Source: Pseudomonadota bacterium
Lineage (GTDB): Bacteria > Chloroflexota > UBA5177 > JAJPKF01
Direction: 5' to 3'
Length of the DNA: 53,113 nt
Assembly (NCBI GenBank): GCA_021323865.1
Contig: JAJPKF010000027.1
Coordinates: 1 to 53,113 of the forward strand
Shown: positions 23,273 through 32,132 of the stretch, one piece after another
How the letters are laid out: each line of letters begins with the position of its first letter
Position numbering within the stretch: the stretch's first letter is position 1
Notes under the pieces: generated by a model
Databases searched by the model: none
What the model saw: only the letters and a program-made list of their open reading frames with translations
Told to the model about the DNA's origin: nothing
Translations under genes and position numbers: made by a program

Positions 23273-24499
23273 ATGACACTCAGCCACATAGAAGGGCTGC
23301 TGGTACGCATTTGCAGCGGCCAGCCGGCCGAGGTAGGCCTGCAGGAGTGGCCGCAGCTATACCGGCTGGCCTGCATTCATGAGGTGGACCCGCTGGTCGT
23401 GTGGACGCTGCGAGAAGCCTGGCGAGACAGAGCGAACGATCTGACCGACCAGCTCGAGGGAATCTTCGCACTCAACGTCATCGCGCAACGCCTCATGGAC
23501 GCCGAGGTGATCCAGATCCATCGCGTATTCGCCGGTGTACCCTGTCTGGTCCTCAAGGGGCCGGCCCTCGCCTCCCTGTACTTTCCACCGGGGGCGCGCC
23601 TGCAGAGAGACATCGACCTTCTCGTCGCCGACTCCGACTATGAGGTTGCCCGCAACCGGCTTCAGAGCATCGGCTACCGTTTCATGGATGGCTACTCAGA
23701 GAGCGTCCAGCGAGAATCGGCCCGAGATGTCGGGTTCATTCGTGACGATGCGAGCGGTACGCAGTTTTCCGTGGAGATTCATTGGCGGCTCGGAGAGCCG
23801 GACGCCGTGGAGCTCGACCCGCGGCGTGTATGGGACCGCTCCCGACACGTTGTCATCGAAGGCGCAAATCTCCGAACTCCGGGTCCTGAGGACACGTTGC
23901 TTCTTCTGGCGTTCAATCTTCGGAAGCACCGGTTCGCGCGACTGAAGACGCTCGTCGATATCGACCGGTTGATTCGTCATGAGAAGGTCGACCTGGAGAT
24001 GGCCCACGCGGAGGCCCATACCCTCGGCGTCTGTAACACGCTTCGGCTGGCCCTGGAACTGTGTCGAGGGGTACTTAACAGCCCGAATCCGGAGATGCCC
24101 TTCTGTGGCCGGGCCGACTCGGTCCGATCAAGACTGTTGCGTCGCGTTGTCGACCCGGAGGCGGTTATGGCCGCCGGACGACCGGAAGGTGCCTATCTGA
24201 AGGTGGCCGGATTGGTCCCATTTCTGAGTCTCGACTCCTGGGGCGCAACTGCAGGCATGGCGCGTCGCCGTCTGACCTTGACGCCCGAGCTGGCCTCCTA
24301 TCGCGCCGGCGCTCCAGGAATGTACCCTAATCGCCGTCGATATCTCGCCTCGGTAGCCATGCAGGTCGCCCGAGCCGCGCCCGATGTGGGGCGCCGGCTT
24401 CGCTCGCGACCGGAGGTAGCAACGTCGGATGCCGAGATCGTCAATGAGATGCAGAAGCCATTGCGAACTGTCCAATCGACACCCAATCTGAAGCCGTGA
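23273..24499 (+). CDS. Nucleotidyltransferase-like protein (NTP_transf_5 family)
   Basis: 408 residues. The family core is intact: CLVLKGPALASLYFPPGARLQRDIDLLVADSDYE (in segments; Asp pair in RDIDLLV at about 117-121), followed by VEIHWRL and PEDTLLLLAFNLRKHRFARLKTLVDIDRLI, the helical part typical of these proteins. Members occur with PqqD and HprK-like genes in polysaccharide and lasso-peptide clusters, where one member (in the pseudomycoidin type) is linked to decorating the phosphorylated peptide. Start at 23273, 11 bases after the kinase stop. It differs from the fusion protein at 14307, whose matching motif is degenerate. Confidence 0.87.
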   Translation: MTLSHIEGLLVRICSGQPAEVGLQEWPQLYRLACIHEVDPLVVWTLREAWRDRANDLTDQLEGIFALNVIAQRLMDAEVIQIHRVFAGVPCLVLKGPALASLYFPPGARLQRDIDLLVADSDYEVARNRLQSIGYRFMDGYSESVQRESARDVGFIRDDASGTQFSVEIHWRLGEPDAVELDPRRVWDRSRHVVIEGANLRTPGPEDTLLLLAFNLRKHRFARLKTLVDIDRLIRHEKVDLEMAHAEAHTLGVCNTLRLALELCRGVLNSPNPEMPFCGRADSVRSRLLRRVVDPEAVMAAGRPEGAYLKVAGLVPFLSLDSWGATAGMARRRLTLTPELASYRAGAPGMYPNRRRYLASVAMQVARAAPDVGRRLRSRPEVATSDAEIVNEMQKPLRTVQSTPNLKP

Positions 24500-24551
24500 T
24501 GAGAAGTATGGCACGCCGCGTCTGCGATCATGCGCCCCAAGGAGCACACCA

Positions 24552-25694
24552 GTGAATCAGAGAATCCCACTCGTCGATCTCCGACGACAGCATGCACTCA
24601 TTGCCGATCAGCTCGAGGGCGAGCTGCAATCGGTTTTCGCAAGCATGCGTCTTTTCCTCGGTCCCAACGTGCAGGCGTTCGAACATGAATATGCCGAATA
24701 TCTCGGAGCTCGTCATGCACTGGGGGTGAGTGACGGCACCATGGCACTGCACCTCGCGCTCCGCGCCTGCGGAATCGGTCCGGGGGACGAGGTGATCACG
24801 GTCTCTCATACCTTCTTTGCGACGGTCGAGGCAATCCTTCTGGCAGGCGCAACCCCGGTTTTCGTGGACGTGGATGCTCATACCCAAACGATGTCTGTGG
24901 AAGCGGTCGCCGGCGCCATTACCGAGCGAACTCGGGCTGTCGTGCCGGTGCATCTCCACGGACGGATGGCCGACATGGAAGCCATCATGGCCCTCGCCCG
25001 CGCACATGACCTCCGCGTCATAGAGGATGCGTGCCAGGCGCATGGGGCGCACCGCGATGGCCGATTCGCAGGCACCATCGGAGACATTGGCTGCTTCAGC
25101 TTTTACTACTCCAAAAACCTGGGCGCTTATGGAGAGGCAGGGGGTGTCGTTACCAATGACGATCATCTTGCTGAAAGGGCGCGGGTGCTTCGTGATCACG
25201 GTTCGGCGACTCGATACCATCATGACGTGGTGGGTGTGAACGGGCGGCTCGATGAGGTTCAGGCGGCCGTACTTCGACTGAAGCTGCCTCATCTGGACGC
25301 CGGGAACCGGTCCCGACGGCGCCATGCAGAACACTACAACCGTGCCCTCCGTGATGCCGGAGTGCTGACTCCGGCATTGGGCGGAGACGACAACGTGTTC
25401 CACCTCTACGTGATCCGGGTCCAGGAACGTGATGCCTTGCAGGGTTATCTATCGGACAAGGGCATCGGCACCGGCATCCACTACCCGGTTCCCTGTCACC
25501 TCCAGCCCGCCTGCCGCGAGTGGAGCCGAGGAAGGGGCTCTCTACCCGTCACCGAGCAGCTGGTGGGCGAGATTATTTCTCTGCCGATGTTCCCCGAGCT
25601 CCAAGATTCGGAGGTCGAGGAGGTCTGCGACGTCATTGCCGACTTCACGAGTAGCTATCGAGGCGCGTCGACGGAAGTGACTGCGGCCGAATAG
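24552..25694 (+). CDS. DegT/DnrJ/EryC1/StrS sugar aminotransferase (WbpE-like)
   Basis: 380 residues, a PLP-dependent aminotransferase of nucleotide sugars. IPLVDLRRQHA at the start, VSDGTMALHLALRACGIGPGDEVI (cofactor-binding loop), EDACQAHGA and the Schiff-base Lys in FYYSKNLGAYGEAGGVV, then RLDEVQAAVLRLKLPHLD and HYPVPCHLQPA: all standard. Length is normal. It probably adds the C3 amino group to the keto-sugar made by the oxidoreductase at 20654. The GTG at 24552 lies 52 bases after the nucleotidyltransferase stop. Confidence 0.92.
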   Translation: MNQRIPLVDLRRQHALIADQLEGELQSVFASMRLFLGPNVQAFEHEYAEYLGARHALGVSDGTMALHLALRACGIGPGDEVITVSHTFFATVEAILLAGATPVFVDVDAHTQTMSVEAVAGAITERTRAVVPVHLHGRMADMEAIMALARAHDLRVIEDACQAHGAHRDGRFAGTIGDIGCFSFYYSKNLGAYGEAGGVVTNDDHLAERARVLRDHGSATRYHHDVVGVNGRLDEVQAAVLRLKLPHLDAGNRSRRRHAEHYNRALRDAGVLTPALGGDDNVFHLYVIRVQERDALQGYLSDKGIGTGIHYPVPCHLQPACREWSRGRGSLPVTEQLVGEIISLPMFPELQDSEVEEVCDVIADFTSSYRGASTEVTAAE

Positions 25695-25714
25695 CAGAAG
25701 CGAGTAACAGGACC

Positions 25715-27412
25715 ATGGAGCTTTCGGATTACGGACGCATCTTCCGGCGTTGGGGCCGGCTCATTGCCGCGGGGACGATCGTGGCGCTGCTTATCGGCAT
25801 CGCATTTGATCTCCGCGGGCGGCTGACCGCCGCCAAACACTACGAGGCCGTCTCGTACGTACAGGTCAATTACGCCTCGGCCTCCTACAACCCCAACATC
25901 TCATTGACCGACGAGGCCAGCGCGCTGAGCGGTCATGCCCATGACCCGGGAGCCCTGCAAGCAAACCCTCGCGTATCCTTTGCGGGAGTCCAGGGAGTCA
26001 ACGCGGGAGTGGTTTCGAACACCGCTGAGGTGCAGGTTACCGTGAGAGCAACCTCGAGCACCGTCGCGCAGAGCGCAGCCGCCGCCGTGGCGCACTATCT
26101 AGCCGGGCTCGAGGACGGCAAGGTCGCGGCACAGAGCGCCGCTCTTCGCGTCTCGGCCCAACGCAAGGCCAACTACGCACGGAAACAGTGGCTGCGGCTC
26201 TCCAGCAGATACCAGCAGGTGTGTGGCTGCACCGGCAACGGCCGCCCTCCGCTCCTCCGCCCGGCTCCGCTGGCTCGTTTGGGAGCCACAGTGCAGTACT
26301 GGCAGGACCAGCTCCATCAAGACGAGAACACGCTGACATCGGTGACCAACCCCTCTGTGCCGGCGGCCAGCGTCTCGGCCGGACAGACCAAGCTCGTCTC
26401 GGCCCGCCCGCCCTCGGTGATGAAAACCGTCGTGGCGGCCTTGGTGCTCGGCTTCATGCTGAGCTTTCTGCTGGCTCTCGGCCTGGACTACGGTGAAGCC
26501 ACGGGCTGGCGATTCCCCGCATTTCTGTCCTTCCTGCCGCAAACGCCAAAGGAGCGGCTTCGCGTCCCCGTACTTGGCCATCTTCCTCGACTGGCTCTCC
26601 AGTTGGAACCACCCGGCGCCTCTGGAACCATGGCCGCGCGCACGGTGGTCGTCACGAATCTGGCCGCAGGAGCGGCTCCGGCGGCTGAGATCGTCATGCG
26701 GCTTCTTGGCGGGCGCACCGGTCCGCTGTATCTCACCAGTCCGAGTCGACAGGAGGCGACCGCCGAGACCGCGCTCGGCGTTGCGGCTGCCATGTCGGTC
26801 CAGGGCACCAGGGTTCTCCTGATTGATGCCGACCCGAGAGGTGAAGTCACTCGACTGCTGAATATCGAAGGTCCTGGACTGGCAGAGTATCTCCGCAACC
26901 CGCAGATGGATCTGAACCCGCTGATCCACGCGCTGGACGCGGGCCGCCAGACCGACGGCGCCCTCGCGGTGCTCCCCGCCGGTGACCTTGTGTCCACCCA
27001 GGTGGGAACACCCGGCCCTGGAACGAGCCCCGAAACCGCTTGGACGCAGCTGCTGCAACAGATGGCTCAACAGACGGACCTCGTGATGGTCAGCACTCCC
27101 CCGGTCGTCGAGGCCGTGGGAATGCCCGGCATCACGTCGCCCGGGGCTCAGCTCATCATGGTGATCCGCCGCGAGCAGGCGGACGAGGACCTGGCCAGAG
27201 CATATGCCCTCCTGCGTGCTCAGAACATCGCAGTCCTGGGACTTCTCGTCAACCCCAACGACCACCAGCTGGATCGACCATCGATCATCGATCAGCAGGC
27301 GCCGCTCGGCACCCAGCCTGCGGGCGACCAACGGGGGCTTGACCCGGATGTCAAACCAGGGCCGGCAGGATCACCCACCCTGTCCGACGGACCTGAGATC
27401 GCCCAGGCGTGA
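25715..27412 (+). CDS. Wzz / BY-kinase-like chain-length regulator with degenerate P-loop
   Basis: 565 residues. Two membrane segments (about 16-32 and 235-255) bracket an extracytoplasmic Wzz-type region with long helices, as in polysaccharide co-polymerases. The cytoplasmic part (about 310-520) is the BY-kinase/MinD-like fold: Walker B VLLIDADPR (~367) and LVMVSTPPVVEAVGM are present, but the Walker A region reads LTSPSRQEATAETAL (~341), without the Gly-Lys-Ser/Thr. There is no C-terminal Tyr cluster. It is probably a pseudo-kinase that regulates chain length structurally. The stop overlaps the polymerase start (GTGA). Confidence 0.82.
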   Translation: MELSDYGRIFRRWGRLIAAGTIVALLIGIAFDLRGRLTAAKHYEAVSYVQVNYASASYNPNISLTDEASALSGHAHDPGALQANPRVSFAGVQGVNAGVVSNTAEVQVTVRATSSTVAQSAAAAVAHYLAGLEDGKVAAQSAALRVSAQRKANYARKQWLRLSSRYQQVCGCTGNGRPPLLRPAPLARLGATVQYWQDQLHQDENTLTSVTNPSVPAASVSAGQTKLVSARPPSVMKTVVAALVLGFMLSFLLALGLDYGEATGWRFPAFLSFLPQTPKERLRVPVLGHLPRLALQLEPPGASGTMAARTVVVTNLAAGAAPAAEIVMRLLGGRTGPLYLTSPSRQEATAETALGVAAAMSVQGTRVLLIDADPRGEVTRLLNIEGPGLAEYLRNPQMDLNPLIHALDAGRQTDGALAVLPAGDLVSTQVGTPGPGTSPETAWTQLLQQMAQQTDLVMVSTPPVVEAVGMPGITSPGAQLIMVIRREQADEDLARAYALLRAQNIAVLGLLVNPNDHQLDRPSIIDQQAPLGTQPAGDQRGLDPDVKPGPAGSPTLSDGPEIAQA

Positions 27413-28848
27413 TCCGCCTCCGGGCCTGGTCGGAGCCGCTGCCGACCATCTCTGTTGACTCGCTGGTCGCGCTTGCGGCACTTGGACTGCTGGTTATTGC
27501 TGCTCTCATTGCCAACGTGGCCCTTGTGGTTGCGGCCGGCATTCTCGCGATCCTGCTTGGATTCGTCATTCTGCGGCACCCAACCGCCATTGCCTATGTG
27601 GCGCTTGGATGGCTGGTTTTCGAAAAGGCCTTGGGCCAGCACGTCGGCTCGCTCGACAACAGCATATCGACCGCCGGGGATGGACTCCTCGTTCTCGGCC
27701 TGGTGTGGGCCATGGCCCTGAACCTCATGCGGCGACGCGATCCCGTGTTCACCTTCGGTCCCATCGTGACGGGGCTCTTCGCCTTTGTGGCGTTCGGCAT
27801 CGTATCCACCGTCATCAACAACGTGCCGATGCACGTTGCTCTATTGGGGCTCCTCTCGACGCTTCACTCACTGCTGATCCTGCTGATCATCATCAACATC
27901 GGCATCAGCGCCCTCGACGTGCACCGGTTCGTGTTGGCGGCAGTAACGATCATGTCGGTGGCTGCACTGATCGGGGTGCTCCAGATCATTCCGCACAGTC
28001 CGGCATGGTGGTTCGGCGGTCTCCGTATGACCAGCTCCGCCGGCCTTCTTCGTGTGGATGGCCCGTTTGAACATCCCAACAGCTTTGCCGACTATCTGGC
28101 CATGGTCCTACCACTGGGCCTCATGCTGGCTCTATTCGGCAGGCTGACCGGACTTGCCAAGACCGTGGTTGTCGCGGGCAGCGGACTCATGCTCATTGCC
28201 GTTCTCTTTACCTTTGCCCGCGAGGCTTGGCTTGCCCTTCCCATCGCAACAGTCTTCCTCGGATTGACGGTCGAACGACGGCTCCTGAAAGGGTTCATGA
28301 CCTATGCCCTGCCGCTCGTTGCGGTCTTCCTGGTGGTGGCCGCGCCCTTCGCGACTCGGCTGCTGGAGACGACGCATGGCAACCTTCGGCTGACCCTGCT
28401 CGGGCTGAGCATGCCACTCATCCTCTCCCACATCTGGCTTGGTGTAGGGCCCGGACGCTTCGGGGGCCACGTGGCGTTGATAACGCACACGCCACTGTAT
28501 GCCCAGTACCATCTCACCAGCTACTTCTATGGGACCGGCAATCAGATTGACATGTTCTGGACTCATCTCATTGCCGAATCCGGCATCCTTGGAACACTCG
28601 CCTATCTGTCCATGATTGTCATCTGCTTCGTGCTTGGCCGCCGTGCGTACCGCGCGGCGGTGAGCCCTCAGCGCCGAGCCATCATCCTTGGCCTTCTCTA
28701 TGCGATTCCGGTGGCGGTGTTCGTCTCGTTTGTGTCCCCTACGCTCGAGGCAGGGCCGGGAGCAACACTGTTCTGGGGCCTGATGGGCATGCTCCTGGTC
28801 CTGTGGGCGTCGGGCGACCCGCATGGCGTCCCTCAGGAGGTCGTGTGA
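27409..28848 (+). CDS. Wzy / O-antigen-ligase-family polymerase
   Basis: 479 residues, about 11-12 hydrophobic segments, with the Wzy_C signature in the long external loop: RVDGPFEHPNSFADYLAMVLPLGL and later WLGVGPGRFGGHV. Such proteins polymerise or ligate lipid-linked repeat units on the outer face of the cytoplasmic membrane. Since no lipid A core is expected, a polymerase role is favoured. GTG start inside the previous gene's stop; its own stop overlaps the next start. Confidence 0.87.
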   Translation: MIRLRAWSEPLPTISVDSLVALAALGLLVIAALIANVALVVAAGILAILLGFVILRHPTAIAYVALGWLVFEKALGQHVGSLDNSISTAGDGLLVLGLVWAMALNLMRRRDPVFTFGPIVTGLFAFVAFGIVSTVINNVPMHVALLGLLSTLHSLLILLIIINIGISALDVHRFVLAAVTIMSVAALIGVLQIIPHSPAWWFGGLRMTSSAGLLRVDGPFEHPNSFADYLAMVLPLGLMLALFGRLTGLAKTVVVAGSGLMLIAVLFTFAREAWLALPIATVFLGLTVERRLLKGFMTYALPLVAVFLVVAAPFATRLLETTHGNLRLTLLGLSMPLILSHIWLGVGPGRFGGHVALITHTPLYAQYHLTSYFYGTGNQIDMFWTHLIAESGILGTLAYLSMIVICFVLGRRAYRAAVSPQRRAIILGLLYAIPVAVFVSFVSPTLEAGPGATLFWGLMGMLLVLWASGDPHGVPQEVV

Positions 28849-29984
28849 CATCGACCAAGCCTCGGTTGTGCATTGTCTCGGAAGAGCTGGATCTTCCCAC
28901 GGATGAGGGTCTCAAGAAGTTCGTGTATTCGATCGCCGGTCCGCTCTCACAGGTTGCAGAGGTCCGGATACTGGCAACGGCAACCAGGGGCCCCCTCGGA
29001 CCGGGAGCTCAGAAAGCGCGGGCGAATCGATTCCTCTTCGGAAGTGACCTGCGGCGGAGACTGCGAGCCTTCGATCCCGATGCCGTGATCTATGTCCCGC
29101 GGGCAGCCGGCACCCGAAACTCCTTTATCCGCGCTCGGGTCCTCCGGGCTCATGTCCCGAGAGCGCGGACGATGCTGGTCTCATTGCAGCCGCGCGCCTA
29201 TGGTCCCATCACCCGCTCGCTGCTCCCGAGAGCCCACCCCGATGTCACGGTTGCCCAAAGCAATCGGGTGCGCGACGAGCTGAGGCAACTGGGGCTACCT
29301 TCCATCGCCCTCCCCTCGGGCGTCGATCTTCACACCTTCCGACCGATCGCGCCCGGACTCCGCACTGCCCTCCGCAGAGAATACGGCCTTCCCGAGAACG
29401 CGTTCGTTGTGCTTCACGTGGGCCACTTCCGACGCGAACGCAACGTCATGTTCCTGGGGAGGCTGAAGCGTGAGCTACGGTGCGAGGTGGTCATGGTGGG
29501 CAGCACATCCACCGACGCACAATCAGAGGTCGAGGCGGCGCTAAGAGTCATGGGCGTCCGGGTTATCGACCAGTACGTCGAGCGAGTTCAGGATCTGTAC
29601 GCGGTCGCCGATTGCTATGTGTTCCCGGTTCATGTGATGCACGGAGCGATCGAGATGCCCCTGTCCGTTCTCGAAGCAATGGCCTGCGGCGTGCCCGTCG
29701 TATCGACGCATTTTGGGTCTCTAACGGAATGGCTCGACGAGGGACCCGGGCTCACATACGCCGCAACTGACCGAGAGCTCCTGGAGATTGTCCGTGCACA
29801 GCGTGACAATCCCACCCGACCCGATTCGGAGGAGATTCGGGATCGGGTCGCCACGTTCGGCTGGGAAGCCATCGCGGGAAGAGTGATGGAAGCGTTGTCG
29901 CTTCCCCTGGCCGCCACCGCCGGTATGGACCTGTCCGGGGCCGACGAACCGAAGATGGCGGCGCGGACGGCAAACGTCCTCTGA
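28845..29984 (+). CDS. GT4-type glycosyltransferase
   Basis: 379 residues from the GTG at 28845 (AGGAGG at 28835-28840), overlapping the polymerase stop. GT-B fold: N-terminal Rossmann half (RLCIVSEELDLPTDEGLKKFVYS), then PSGVDLHTFRPI and the catalytic/donor-binding EX7E in IEMPLSVLEAMACGVPVVST. No signal or membrane segments. It adds one sugar to the growing lipid-linked repeat; donor and linkage are unknown. Confidence 0.87.
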   Translation: MTSTKPRLCIVSEELDLPTDEGLKKFVYSIAGPLSQVAEVRILATATRGPLGPGAQKARANRFLFGSDLRRRLRAFDPDAVIYVPRAAGTRNSFIRARVLRAHVPRARTMLVSLQPRAYGPITRSLLPRAHPDVTVAQSNRVRDELRQLGLPSIALPSGVDLHTFRPIAPGLRTALRREYGLPENAFVVLHVGHFRRERNVMFLGRLKRELRCEVVMVGSTSTDAQSEVEAALRVMGVRVIDQYVERVQDLYAVADCYVFPVHVMHGAIEMPLSVLEAMACGVPVVSTHFGSLTEWLDEGPGLTYAATDRELLEIVRAQRDNPTRPDSEEIRDRVATFGWEAIAGRVMEALSLPLAATAGMDLSGADEPKMAARTANVL

Positions 29985-30027
29985 CCAATAGCCAGCATTC
30001 CCCTTCCGGCCCGAGGGTCCAATAGTT

Positions 30028-31011
30028 ATGCGCGTCCTCACCGTGACGAACATGTACCCATACCCCGGTGACGTTCGCTACGGCATCTTCGTCAAGGAGC
30101 AGGTCGAGTCTATACGCAGCCGGGGAGTGGAAGTCGACGTCTTGTTCGTGAATGCTCGAACAGGAAGTCTCCGGCATAAAGCCTATGTGGCGGGGGTTCC
30201 GCGGCTTTGGGCCACCCTGGCGCGTAAACGCTACGACCTCATTCATGCTCACTATGTGTTCTCGGGCGTGATTGCCAGGGCGCAGTGGCAGGCACCCCTA
30301 GTGCTGACCCATCACGGTGTTGAGCTGCGAGATCGGTTTCAGGGCGCTCTCGCACGAGCAACGCGGAACTGGCCACGGGAGGTGATCGTCGTCGCCCCAT
30401 GGATGGTTCATGCCCTCGGAAGACATGACGCACACGTGATTCCGTGTGGCGTCGACCTCTCCCTGTTCCGGCCCATGGACCGACAGGAGGCGAGGCGAAT
30501 GCTTGGACTTTCCGCTGAGGCGCGATACATCCTCTTCGCCGGATATGCTTGGGACCCCATCAAGCGCTATCATCTGGCCCAGGCCGCCGCCGAGCTGGTG
30601 CGAAGCGGCGATCCGGACGTGGAGCTCCTGACTATCAGCGGAGAGCCCCACGAACGCATCCCGCTCTACATGAATGCAGCCGATGTCTTTGTCATGACCT
30701 CCTCCGTCGAAGGTTCGGCGCAGGTCGTCAAGGAAGCGATGGCTTGCAATCTACCCATCGTTGCCACGGACGCGGGGGATAACTGGGACGTCATCGGTGA
30801 GGTCCCGGGATGCTACCGCACGAGCGAGGATCCGACCGAGATCGCGGGCCACCTCAAAGAGAGCCTTTCCCCGCCCAGGAGGACGGCAGGCCGGTCCCGG
30901 GTTGAGCGATTCGGCATTGGTGCCACAGCGGGGGCGGTTGTCTCCGTCTACCGTAAGGCACTGGAGAGAAGCGGCCGCGCTCCCCAAGGACGAGATGTGG
31001 GGGTCCTATAG
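30028..31011 (+). CDS. GT4-type glycosyltransferase
   Basis: 327 residues. MRVLTVTNMYPYPGDVRYGIFVKEQVESIR is a typical GT4 opening; IPCGVDLSLFRPM and EGSAQVVKEAMACNLPIVATDAGD (EX7E) complete the GT-B signature. The N-terminal domain is somewhat short. GAGGGTCC upstream is a modest ribosome site. It is separated by 43 bases from the previous gene, within the same operon direction. Confidence 0.88.
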   Translation: MRVLTVTNMYPYPGDVRYGIFVKEQVESIRSRGVEVDVLFVNARTGSLRHKAYVAGVPRLWATLARKRYDLIHAHYVFSGVIARAQWQAPLVLTHHGVELRDRFQGALARATRNWPREVIVVAPWMVHALGRHDAHVIPCGVDLSLFRPMDRQEARRMLGLSAEARYILFAGYAWDPIKRYHLAQAAAELVRSGDPDVELLTISGEPHERIPLYMNAADVFVMTSSVEGSAQVVKEAMACNLPIVATDAGDNWDVIGEVPGCYRTSEDPTEIAGHLKESLSPPRRTAGRSRVERFGIGATAGAVVSVYRKALERSGRAPQGRDVGVL

Positions 31012-31052
31012 CCGTCCTGGGCCAAACGGGCTATTAAATAGGTTGCACCCTC

Positions 31053-32129
31053 ATGATTGCCACCTCTCCTGGGACGAGGCTGCGACCGTCCCTGATTGAC
31101 CCCCTCTCTGACTCCGGCTGGGACCGGTTCGTGAACAACCATCCCGCGGGAACGGTGTTCCACACCGCCGCGTGGGCCCGCGTGCTCTGCCATACATACC
31201 AGTACGAGCCGCGCTACCATGTGCTTCTGGATGAGAACGGAGCCATTGCAGCGGCGCTTCCGACCATGTTCATCGCGAGCCGGCTTACCGGCCGTCGCAT
31301 GGTCAGCCTGCCCTTCTGCGACCACTTTCGTCCGCTCATCAACGGGCCTGAGGAAGGTCGCCTTCTGCTGGAGTCACTGCTCGCGGATGCCGAGGAGTCC
31401 AGATGTCGGTGGGTCGAGATTCGCGGTTGGACGGATCATGCGTCGCCGCCGGATCCGCTCGTCTCGGCCCGGGGATACGTACGTCACGTGGTGGATCTCC
31501 GAGGAGGCAGTGAGGCGGTCTTTCGGGGCGCGTCTGAGAACGCGCGGCGGTCGGTAAGGAAGGCTGAACGAGGAGGGATGACCGTCCGTCTCGGGGAAAG
31601 CCCCAGGGATGTGGAAGCTTTCTACGCTCTAAATCTCAAGCTTCGCCGGCGGCATTCCATGCTGCCGCAGCCCCGCGGATTCTTCACCGAGATTTACCGC
31701 CAGCTCGTCGAGCCGGGCAAGGGGTTCATCCTCCTGGCAGAGCGAGATGGGGAATCCGTTGCAGCCCTTCTGTGTCTTCGCCACAACGACGTCACCATCG
31801 ACAAGTACGCCGTGTCCGACAGCGCACTGTGGCATCTGGGAGGCCCCCACTTTGTCATGTGGAAGAGCCTGGCCCTGGAGGCAGAGCGTGGAGTCGGATG
31901 GTACGACATGGGCCGAAGCGATGCATCTGCCGAGGGGCTTCATCGCTTTAAGGAGCAGTGGGGAGCCGAGCGTGTAGACGCACCATATCTGTATTTCCCG
32001 TCGCCGGCCGGACAGAACGTGGCCGATCCCAGGGGAATAAAGAAGAGCCTGCTGGAAGCCTTCACCAGGGTCTCGCCCGACGCGTTGTTCGTACGGGCCG
32101 GGGCCTTGGCGTACCGGCACGTTGGATAG
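31053..32129 (+). CDS. FemAB/GNAT-like acyl or aminoacyl transferase
   Basis: 358 residues with two GNAT-like halves. GWDRFVNNHPAGTVFHTAAWARVL at the N-terminus, ENARRSVRKAERGGMTVR, FYALNLKLRRRHSMLPQPRGFF and GLHRFKEQWGAE are typical of the FemAB-related proteins found in exopolysaccharide/exosortase loci. True FemX/A/B enzymes use aminoacyl-tRNA to build peptidoglycan bridges; locus-linked members probably acylate or aminoacylate polymer precursors. An AT-rich TATTAAAT 15-22 bases before the ATG may be an internal promoter. Start at 31053; the next gene begins 3 bases after the stop. Confidence 0.82.
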   Translation: MIATSPGTRLRPSLIDPLSDSGWDRFVNNHPAGTVFHTAAWARVLCHTYQYEPRYHVLLDENGAIAAALPTMFIASRLTGRRMVSLPFCDHFRPLINGPEEGRLLLESLLADAEESRCRWVEIRGWTDHASPPDPLVSARGYVRHVVDLRGGSEAVFRGASENARRSVRKAERGGMTVRLGESPRDVEAFYALNLKLRRRHSMLPQPRGFFTEIYRQLVEPGKGFILLAERDGESVAALLCLRHNDVTIDKYAVSDSALWHLGGPHFVMWKSLALEAERGVGWYDMGRSDASAEGLHRFKEQWGAERVDAPYLYFPSPAGQNVADPRGIKKSLLEAFTRVSPDALFVRAGALAYRHVG

Positions 32130-32132
32130 GCC

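Noticed and set aside
21753..24499. A true lasso-peptide gene cluster
   Set aside because: No asparagine-synthetase-like cyclase and no transglutaminase-like leader protease are present, and the small protein is far longer than lasso precursors.
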